DNA of 5,692 nucleotides from an uncultured Clostridia bacterium (lineage in GTDB: Bacteria; Bacillota; Clostridia; Christensenellales; UBA1242): NCBI GenBank assembly GCA_947623775.1, contig CANQHL010000074.1, positions 1 through 5,692 of the forward strand. The letters are read 5' to 3'. Below are positions 1 through 4,502 of the stretch, one piece after another. The notes beneath the pieces were generated by a model. It searched no databases and had not been told where the DNA came from. It saw only the letters and a list, made by a program, of their open reading frames with translations. Numbering within the stretch: the first letter of the stretch is position 1; every line of letters starts with the position of its first letter. A program made the position numbers and the translations under genes.

Positions 1-1
1 T

Positions 2-229
2 CTATCAATTCTTGTAAGAAAAAATCAAGGAAACGAGGGATTAGAACTTATCGGTGAATATGTGAATGGCCTTGCAAAAAAGGCAATTTCAAGCGAGGTT
101 GATTATGTCAACACTGTGGCTGAGGGTGTGGTAAGATTTTACTCCAACATAGAAATTGCAAGACAGAGTCAGAGAAGAGTTAGCGATGATTATATGGTGC
201 TTGGTGACGAAGAAAAGCGTATGATGTAG
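2..229 (+). CDS. C-terminal 75 codons of an unrecognised protein (5' end outside window)
   Basis: An open frame enters from the left edge and ends at TAG (227-229), followed at once by an in-frame TGA (230-232), so termination is doubled. The visible piece is 75 residues, mostly helix-forming and charged. It contains EYVNGLAKKA near the middle, a stretch rich in Q and R (IARQSQRRV), and an acidic-basic tail GDEEKRMM. No membrane segment, cysteine or catalytic motif is seen. The first ~50 residues loosely recall the helical lid that follows AAA+ ATPase cores, as in LonB-like proteins, but there is no diagnostic motif and I do not assign a family. It sits on the same strand as the ribosomal genes, but they have their own promoter. 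The only hairpin that could end its transcript is the one at 297-324. That it is coding is fairly sure; its function is unknown. Confidence 0.7.
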   Translation, partial: LSILVRKNQGNEGLELIGEYVNGLAKKAISSEVDYVNTVAEGVVRFYSNIEIARQSQRRVSDDYMVLGDEEKRMM

Positions 230-236
230 TGAATTT

Positions 237-295
237 AAAAAAAATAAAAAAAATATCGAAAAACTCTTGACAAATATAAATAAATTATATAAAAT
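237..295 (+). promoter_or_regulatory. Strong sigma-A promoter for rplM-rpsI with upstream A-tracts
   Basis: A perfect -35 TTGACA (267-272) is followed by a 17-base spacer and a -10 TAAAAT (290-295), which differs from consensus at one position. Upstream, two runs of eight A (237-244 and 246-253) lie about 50-65 bases before the predicted start, where an UP element would bind the alpha subunit. Such A-tracts are typical of ribosomal-protein promoters (known); their action here is inferred. Transcription should begin near 301-303, inside the hairpin that follows. Confidence 0.75.
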
Positions 296-296
296 A

Positions 297-324
297 AAAG
301 CGTCTTAATTTAAGGCGTTTTTTG
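297..324 (+). terminator. Hairpin plus T-run: terminator of the upstream gene or start of the L13 leader
   Basis: Bases 300-307 can pair with 311-318 (inner C304-G314, G302-C316 and C301-G317, with G-T wobbles at 303/315 and 300/318). The hairpin is followed by six T (318-323). It is the only terminator-like structure after the upstream stop. It also lies on the predicted start of the rplM transcript (about 301-303). RNA begun there would be far too short for intrinsic termination at the T-run, so the hairpin can stop incoming RNA without blocking rplM. It may equally be the first stem of the ribosomal leader. Confidence 0.55.
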
Positions 325-374
325 TTTGCAATTAGCCCCGCAAATAACGAAGTGCCTAGATGGACTTTCGGAGG
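302..374 (+). promoter_or_regulatory. Structured 5' leader of rplM, probable L13 autoregulatory leader
   Basis: The predicted 77-base untranslated leader folds readily. After the 5' hairpin, TTTGC (325-329) pairs with GCAAA (340-344) around a ten-base loop ending in CCCC. A second stem pairs 348-353 with 364-370 (T366 bulged), extended by CC 355-356 with GG 362-363 across a five-base loop. This second stem ends on G370, the first base of the ribosome binding site GGAGG, so its stability could affect initiation. Firmicutes are known to carry an L13 leader in front of rplM-rpsI that is thought to mediate feedback by L13. I assign this region to it from position and foldability, not from an alignment. 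Confidence 0.55.
370..374 (+). promoter_or_regulatory. Ribosome binding site fixing the rplM start
   Basis: GGAGG lies four bases before ATG at 379. It selects that ATG over an in-frame TTG at 322, which would add 19 residues with no relation to L13 and would place the start in the leader hairpins. Confidence 0.85.
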
Positions 375-378
375 AAAA

Positions 379-822
379 ATGAAAACATATATGGCAAAGG
401 CAACGGACATTGAGAGAAAATGGTACGTTGTAGATGCAGCAGGAGTTCCACTTGGAAGAGTGGCCACTCTCGTTACAGATTTATTAACAGGAAAAAAGAA
501 AACTATCTATACACCTCATGTTGATTGCGGAGATTTCGTGGTAGTTATAAACACTGATAAACTTGTACTTACAGGAAACAAACTTACCGACAAGATGTAC
601 AGACATCACACAGGATATATAGGCGGTCTTAAAGAGGTTGATTATGGAACATTAATGGCAAAGGATTCAACAAAAGCATTACAACTTGCCGTAAAAGGAA
701 TGTTACCAAAAACATCTTTGGGAAGAAAACAAATCACAAGACTTCACGCCTATAAAGATGATGCTCATAAGCATGAAGCACAAAAACCTGAAAAAGTTGA
801 AGTAAAAGGAGTTAGAAACTAA
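379..822 (+). CDS. rplM: 50S ribosomal protein L13
   Basis: L13 is an early-assembling protein of the large ribosomal subunit that binds 23S rRNA. The 147 residues match the usual 142-147. Family blocks are in order: RKWYVVDA with PLGRVAT (residues 13-30), VDCGDFVVVINTDKL through the TGNK and HHTGYIGG region (48-83), and the signature AVKGMLPKTSLGRKQITRL (104-122) followed by HAY. The tail is basic and polar (HKHEAQKPE). The start is ATG 379, because GGAGG sits just ahead and the family begins here; a longer TTG start at 322 is unlikely. It is the first gene of a two-gene unit, and its TAA shares a base with the rpsI ATG. Expression probably responds to the leader at 302-374 (inference). Identification is secure. 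Confidence 0.97.
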   Translation: MKTYMAKATDIERKWYVVDAAGVPLGRVATLVTDLLTGKKKTIYTPHVDCGDFVVVINTDKLVLTGNKLTDKMYRHHTGYIGGLKEVDYGTLMAKDSTKALQLAVKGMLPKTSLGRKQITRLHAYKDDAHKHEAQKPEKVEVKGVRN

Positions 823-1232
823 TGGCAGAAAAGAAAACAAAGTCAGTTAGCCAAATAATCTCAACAGGAAGAAGAAAAAAATCAATTGCCAGAGTAAGAT
901 TATTCCCAGGAACAGGGAAATGTATGGTTAATGGAAGAGAAATGGGTGAATATCTCCAAAGAGATACACTTCTTTTAGTTGCTCGTCAACCATTTGAAGT
1001 TACTTCAACTGGGGATAAGTATGATATAGTTGTCAGAGTAGTAGGTGGCGGAATTGCCGGACAAGCAGGTGCAATATGTCATGGAATTGCAAGAGCACTT
1101 GTAAAGGCAGATGAAATGTATAAGCCAGAGCTCAAAAAGGCAGGACTTCTCACTCGTGATTCAAGAATGAAAGAGAGAAAGAAGTATGGTCTTAAAAAAG
1201 CAAGAAAAGCACCACAATTCTCAAAGAGATAA
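822..1232 (+). CDS. rpsI: 30S ribosomal protein S9
   Basis: S9 belongs to the small-subunit head, and its C-terminal tail reaches the P site to contact the anticodon stem of tRNA (known). Here the 136 residues carry STGRRKKSIARVRL (14-27), the signature GGGIAGQAGAICHGIARAL (75-93), the RDSRMKERKKYG segment (112-123) and the classic end KKARKAPQFSKR with its terminal arginine. Length is slightly above the usual 130 because of a short N-terminal extension (MAEKKTKSVSQII). The ATG overlaps the rplM TAA (TAATG), and AGGAG at 807-811 lies inside the end of rplM, so translation is probably coupled and the two proteins made in equal amounts. Transcription ends at the hairpin at 1237-1263. Identification is secure. 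Confidence 0.97.
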   Translation: MAEKKTKSVSQIISTGRRKKSIARVRLFPGTGKCMVNGREMGEYLQRDTLLLVARQPFEVTSTGDKYDIVVRVVGGGIAGQAGAICHGIARALVKADEMYKPELKKAGLLTRDSRMKERKKYGLKKARKAPQFSKR

Positions 1233-1236
1233 TTTC

Positions 1237-1263
1237 AAAAGGACCTCATTGCAGGTCTTTTTT
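1237..1263 (+). terminator. Intrinsic terminator of rplM-rpsI
   Basis: GGACCT (1241-1246) pairs with AGGTCT (1253-1258) across a six-base loop. The stem is extended by A-T pairs (1239-1240 with 1259-1260) and runs into TTTTTT (1258-1263). It begins five bases after the rpsI stop, which closes the ribosomal unit. Confidence 0.9.
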
Positions 1264-1279
1264 ATTTGCCAAAGACAAA

Positions 1280-1328
1280 AGCCAAATAGACATCACATAT
1301 ATAAGTTTGACATAGAGAGATTTTGGCT
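1280..1328 (+). repeat. Spaced 7-base inverted repeat between rpsI and trxB
   Basis: AGCCAAA (1280-1286) and TTTGGCT (1322-1328) are perfect complements 35 bases apart, and GCCAAA also occurs at 1268-1273. A TTGACA hexamer (1307-1312) lies between the arms, but no good -10 follows it at normal spacing. The repeat could be an operator or chance; nothing in the sequence decides. Confidence 0.25.
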
Positions 1329-1336
1329 AATTTTTA

Positions 1337-1365
1337 TTGCTAAAATTTTGATTTTAATATAAAAT
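1337..1365 (+). promoter_or_regulatory. Probable promoter of the thioredoxin-reductase-like gene
   Basis: TTGCTA (1337-1342, four of six consensus bases), a 17-base spacer and TAAAAT (1360-1365) form a plausible sigma-A promoter, with a start near 1372 and therefore a very short leader that would include or cut into the ribosome binding site. The -10 lies in a 14-base stretch (1357-1370) identical to that around the rplM -10 (287-300). A promoter is expected here because the preceding unit is terminated at 1263. Confidence 0.5.
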
Positions 1366-1382
1366 AAAAGTAAGGAGCGAAA

Positions 1383-2285
1383 ATGGAATTTGATATTTTG
1401 ATAATAGGTGGCGGTCCCGCGGGAATAACAGCGGCAATATATGCCAAAAGAGCAGGAAAAAATGTTGCGATAATAGAAAAAGTAGTTCCGGGTGGACAAC
1501 TAAATTATATTGGCGAAATTAATAATTATACAGGATTTTCCAGCATTACAGGTGTGGAACTCGCTCAAAATTTTTATAAGCATGCAAAAAGTTTTGATAT
1601 AAAGTTTATTTATGATGATGTTATTTCAGTAGAGATAGACGAAAATAATAAAAGGATAACAGGCAGAAAAGGAGAATACAGTTCTAAGGCGGTTATATTT
1701 GCACTTGGTGGATATTCAAGAGAATTAAAAATTGATGGTGAAGAGAGATATAAAGGAAAAGGGGTAAGTTATTGTGCCGTTTGCGACGGAAACTTTTTCA
1801 AGGGTGAAGATGTTGCAGTAATTGGGTCGGGTGACACCGCTTTTTCAGATGCTCTTTATCTTTCAAACATATGCAAAAAAGTTTATCTTTTGACGAAAGA
1901 AAATCTTAAAAATATAAATTATTCCATTGATGCTCTAAACAAGGAAAATATACAAATTATAAGGGGTGGAGTGGCAAAGAAAATTGACGGAAAGGAAGAT
2001 GTAACAAAACTTATATATGAATATAAGGGCGAAGAAAAAACAATAGATGTAAAAGGTATTTTTGTTGCAATCGGCAGAGCACCGGCAACTCAATTTTTAA
2101 ATGGAAAAATAAAGCTTGACGACAAAGGATTTATTGTTTGCAATGAACAAGTAAAAACCAGCATTTCTGGAATTTTTGCTTGTGGTGATGTTTGTGCGGG
2201 ACACCTAAAACAAATTGCCTCAGCAGTCGGAGATGGTGCCTTGGCGGGCTTGGAGGCAAGCAAATATGTTTCAATGATAAGATAA
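1383..2285 (+). CDS. trxB: Thioredoxin reductase-like flavoprotein lacking the NADPH-phosphate motif
   Basis: This is a soluble FAD enzyme of the low-molecular-weight thioredoxin reductase family, which passes electrons through a redox disulfide to thioredoxin. The 300 residues match the family length. FAD-binding GGGPAG is at 9-14 with E32 ending the second strand, GGQL at 37-40, the redox pair C131-A-V-C134 followed by DG, the second dinucleotide fold with GSGDTA at 148-153, the C-terminal FAD motif ACGDV (266-270), and QIASAVGDGALAG (277-289). The usual HRRxxxR block that grips the 2'-phosphate of NADPH is replaced by TKENLKN (171-177), so the electron donor may be NADH or something else (inference). 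AAGGAG at 1372-1377 supports ATG 1383. The gene stands alone, with no thioredoxin gene next to it. The family is sure; the cofactor is open. Confidence 0.9.
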   Translation: MEFDILIIGGGPAGITAAIYAKRAGKNVAIIEKVVPGGQLNYIGEINNYTGFSSITGVELAQNFYKHAKSFDIKFIYDDVISVEIDENNKRITGRKGEYSSKAVIFALGGYSRELKIDGEERYKGKGVSYCAVCDGNFFKGEDVAVIGSGDTAFSDALYLSNICKKVYLLTKENLKNINYSIDALNKENIQIIRGGVAKKIDGKEDVTKLIYEYKGEEKTIDVKGIFVAIGRAPATQFLNGKIKLDDKGFIVCNEQVKTSISGIFACGDVCAGHLKQIASAVGDGALAGLEASKYVSMIR

Positions 2286-2296
2286 TTTTTTAAAAA

Positions 2297-3508
2297 TTAA
2301 GATTCTTGAGGATGTGGAGCGGTATTTATAAATGATGCCTTGTCGGAGGCTAAGAATATCTTTCCATATCTTTTATTTATGCTTTCCATAACTTCAGAAT
2401 AGTCCTTTTTAGGAATGTCAAACATGGATAGTTGAATAATTGATGCACTTGATAGCGAGGACATTTTAACACGCACAGCACGAAGAGGGTAGTTATATTT
2501 ATATAACTTGTCGCAGAGCCTCATCGCATTTTCCGCAATATCTTTCACGGAATTTGTAGAGCGTATTTTTGTTGATGATGCAACGGATTTTAGAGTTGAT
2601 GATTTCAGCCTTACCGATATGGTCGAGCCAAGCACTTTGTGTCGCAACATGCGAGAAGATATTTTTTGTGATAAAAAGTATATCACCTTTTCAAGGTCTT
2701 TTCGTGAAGATATGTCTTTTATTGTGGTTGTTCCATTTCCAATGCTTTTAGGTGGAGGAAGTTTATAATAATCAAGCACAGGTATAATCCTTTCGCCCAG
2801 CAAATCTTGTTTGAGATTGGTTCCATTTATGCCCATCATATAGTCAAGAAAAGAGTCGTCAAGTTTGACAAAATCGCCAATTGTTTTAACATCGATAGCG
2901 CCAAATTTTTTCTCCAAACGCGGACCTATTCCAATTATGGAATTTAAAGGCAAAAAATATGTCAAATCTTTAAAATTTTCAAAGGGTATTTCAGTGGTAA
3001 AATCCGGTTTGCGTAGGTCTGAACCGAGTTTTGCAAATATTTTTGAAAAGGAGACGCCAACCGAAATTGTAAAACCAAAATCCTTTTTTATGCGATTGCG
3101 TAACTCATCAGCAATTTCCTTTCCTGTTTTGTTTAGGTATTTTTCACAACCGGTAACATCAAGCCAACATTCATCAAGCCCAAGCGGTTCGACAAAATTT
3201 GTATATTCAAGATAGATGGAATGAAGTTCATGAGAAATTTCCTCATAAACTTCATAGTGAGGAGGCAAACATATAAGATCTGGACAAAGCGCTTTTGCTT
3301 CACCGATAACTTGTCCTGTTTTTATATTAAATTTTTTTGCTTCTTCGTTTTTTGCAAGAATAATGCCTGTTCGTTTGTTCGGATTGCCTGTGACTGCAAC
3401 CGGCTTATTTTTGTATTCTGGGTGAATTGCACATTCAACAGAGGCAAAAAAATTATTCACGTCTGCATGCAAAATAACTCTACTTTTTATTTGATTTCTT
3501 TCTTCCAT
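2297..3508 (-). CDS. dinB: DNA polymerase IV (Y-family translesion polymerase)
   Basis: This protein copies past damaged template bases with low fidelity, working with the sliding clamp. The 403 residues show the palm motif HADVNNFFASVE (14-25) with metal ligand D16 and steric-gate F21, then GLDECWLDVT (110-119) with catalytic D112-E113, SVGVSFSKIFAKLGSDLRKP (149-168), a helix-hairpin-helix IGIGPRLEKKFG (192-203), and the little-finger domain to about 350. QLSMF at 359-363 is a good clamp-binding motif, followed by a 40-residue tail as in several Firmicute homologues. ATG 3508 is the only start that keeps the first motif, yet no Shine-Dalgarno precedes it, so the mRNA may be leaderless. No LexA-type box is visible in the 32-base gap to the divergent neighbour. 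It converges on the trxB-like gene, with 11 A/T bases between the stops. Confidence 0.95.
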   Translation of the reverse strand: MEERNQIKSRVILHADVNNFFASVECAIHPEYKNKPVAVTGNPNKRTGIILAKNEEAKKFNIKTGQVIGEAKALCPDLICLPPHYEVYEEISHELHSIYLEYTNFVEPLGLDECWLDVTGCEKYLNKTGKEIADELRNRIKKDFGFTISVGVSFSKIFAKLGSDLRKPDFTTEIPFENFKDLTYFLPLNSIIGIGPRLEKKFGAIDVKTIGDFVKLDDSFLDYMMGINGTNLKQDLLGERIIPVLDYYKLPPPKSIGNGTTTIKDISSRKDLEKVIYFLSQKISSRMLRHKVLGSTISVRLKSSTLKSVASSTKIRSTNSVKDIAENAMRLCDKLYKYNYPLRAVRVKMSSLSSASIIQLSMFDIPKKDYSEVMESINKRYGKIFLASDKASFINTAPHPQES

Positions 3509-3520
3509 TTATTGTATAAT
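3491..3520 (+). promoter_or_regulatory. Promoter of the amidohydrolase-like/tex unit
   Basis: A perfect -10 TATAAT (3515-3520) is preceded at 18 bases by TTGATT (3491-3496, four of six). The start would be near 3527, giving a leader of about 14 bases with GGAG at 3533-3536 before ATG 3541. The -35 lies inside the first codons of dinB, so binding here also covers the dinB start. Confidence 0.6.
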
Positions 3521-3521
3521 A
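3516..3521 (-). promoter_or_regulatory. Possible dinB -10 element overlapping the opposite promoter
   Basis: On the - strand the same bases read TATTAT, five of six for a -10, placing a start at about 3510-3508, on the dinB ATG itself. That would explain the missing ribosome binding site through a leaderless mRNA. No recognisable -35 lies at the right distance, so this is tentative. Confidence 0.3.
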
Positions 3522-3540
3522 AGTAAAAAGTTGGAGAATT

Positions 3541-4500
3541 ATGCGTAACGAAGATTATATAAAATTAAAAGGATTTAAAAATTGCTATTGTGATGGCATT
3601 GCGTGTGCAATCGGGGAATTTGTTGATGTATATTCATCTTTTGATGAACAAGAGTTGCTGGATAGATTAAGCGGGGAAGAATTACAATTGCTCATTGATT
3701 ATGCAGTGCTTAAAAACAAAATTGCTGGCGTTGAATTTGTAAATATAAAGGTTCCGAGTGCTGGTTTAGGAAAAACCGCATTAGACAAATTTCACTTGCA
3801 GGGCAACGAAGTTCTGTCCGCCCGCCTTATGCCAAATTTGTCTGCAAACAACCTTGTAGGCGGGCGTTTAATATTACATGTTGAGGATATGCTTGATTAT
3901 GAGGAGGGATATTTGGAAAATGTTTCCGATTTTTGTGGCAGAACGGAAACGCCTGTGATGATAACAATTGGTGACAATCTTGAAAGGGTCGGAAAACTTG
4001 TAAATAGATATAATAAAAGTCCGGTTGAGATTGTTGAAGATTTTGGCTTTTTGGATAGAGAATGTTATTTAAATGGGTTGAATTTTTTGGATAAAGAGGA
4101 CCAAAAGTTGTTAATGGAATATAAACCCACCCTTATTTTATCTCCTCGAGATGATGGTGAGGCGGGAAAGGGTGCAATTAATTTATTTAATTTTATTTAT
4201 AACCGTTTAAAATTTGTCTTTTCAAATGGAAAATGTTATAATATAGATATGCTTGGCGAGGCAAAACTTGCACTTGTCAACACACAAAATCTTATGTATA
4301 GTCGTGACCTAATAAAAGAAGAAACGCTTTTGGAAAGTTTGCAAAGTGAAAGTGGAGAAGTAGAAATTCCACTAGACAAAGAAAGCAAAACAAGTTGCCT
4401 GTTTGATTTCCGATATGAAAACAAACAAGATGATTTGCAAAAGCAATATTCATTTTATAGAGACAGGATTAAAGAGATTTTAAATAAAATAAAGGAGTAA
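3541..4500 (+). CDS. Decayed amidohydrolase-like protein without metal ligands, cotranscribed with tex
   Basis: This 319-residue soluble protein has no signal peptide or membrane segment. Read against the amidohydrolase/deaminase family (TIM barrel), several blocks fall in the right order. LKGFKNCYCDG (9-19) sits where family members have a PGFxNxHxH block. ETPVMITIGDNLE (136-148) matches the HxHxxE strand. PVEIVEDFGFLDRECYLNGL (161-180) with NFLDKED (181-187) matches the xLLVHCVHLDDED region, and LILSPRDDGEAGKG (198-211) matches the CPRSNxxLGxG segment. GEVEIPLDKE with LFDF (272-290) recalls the closing GxxxxGKxADLxxxD. Every expected metal or catalytic position differs: Y16/D18, T142, N178/N181, and S-N-G at 228-230 in place of GTD. 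It is therefore probably a non-enzymatic relative (inference). GGAG at 3533-3536 supports the start. Its stop lies two bases before the tex ATG. No known function; the fold assignment is by eye. Confidence 0.55.
   Translation: MRNEDYIKLKGFKNCYCDGIACAIGEFVDVYSSFDEQELLDRLSGEELQLLIDYAVLKNKIAGVEFVNIKVPSAGLGKTALDKFHLQGNEVLSARLMPNLSANNLVGGRLILHVEDMLDYEEGYLENVSDFCGRTETPVMITIGDNLERVGKLVNRYNKSPVEIVEDFGFLDRECYLNGLNFLDKEDQKLLMEYKPTLILSPRDDGEAGKGAINLFNFIYNRLKFVFSNGKCYNIDMLGEAKLALVNTQNLMYSRDLIKEETLLESLQSESGEVEIPLDKESKTSCLFDFRYENKQDDLQKQYSFYRDRIKEILNKIKE
3819..3866 (+). repeat. GC-rich 9-base inverted repeat inside the amidohydrolase-like gene
   Basis: CGCCCGCCT (3819-3827) and AGGCGGGCG (3858-3866) are perfect complements with a 30-base loop; the loop can form a further small TTTG/CAAA stem. 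Eight of nine pairs are G-C in an otherwise AT-rich gene. The arms encode residues 93-96 and 106-109. Confidence 0.6.
4214..4242 (+). promoter_or_regulatory. Candidate internal promoter ahead of tex
   Basis: Inside the amidohydrolase-like gene, TTGTCT (4214-4219, four of six) is followed at 17 bases by a perfect TATAAT (4237-4242) with the extended element TG one base upstream (4234-4235). A start near 4249 would give tex a leader of about 250 bases and let it be expressed apart from the gene before it. AT-rich coding DNA can produce such matches by chance. Confidence 0.35.
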
Positions 4501-4502
4501 AA

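Noticed and set aside
322..378. A longer L13 beginning at the in-frame TTG at 322
   Set aside because: The extra 19 residues are not L13-like, no ribosome binding site precedes TTG, and GGAGG at 370-374 with ATG 379 gives the normal family length.
1307..1337. TTGACA at 1307-1312 as the main trxB -35
   Set aside because: The only -10-like hexamer (TTTTAT, 1332-1337) needs a 19-base spacer and matches poorly; TTGCTA-17-TAAAAT downstream is better.
1415..1424. A perfect 10-base GC palindrome (TCCCGCGGGA) near the start of the trxB-like gene
   Set aside because: It encodes the Gly-Pro-Ala-Gly of the conserved FAD-binding motif, so coding constraint explains it.
2508..3526. Open frames on the + strand opposite dinB (60-116 codons)
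   Set aside because: They lie wholly or almost wholly opposite a gene with complete family motifs, lack ribosome binding sites and show no recognisable protein.
3500..3545. An SOS (LexA) box controlling dinB
   Set aside because: No GAAC-N4-GTTC-like palindrome is present in the divergent gap or at the starts of either gene.
3751..3777. A P-loop (Walker A) in the amidohydrolase-like protein, from the AGLGKT string at residues 74-79
   Set aside because: The required glycine or alanine four residues before GKT is a proline (P72), there is no Walker B, and the surrounding blocks fit a barrel better.
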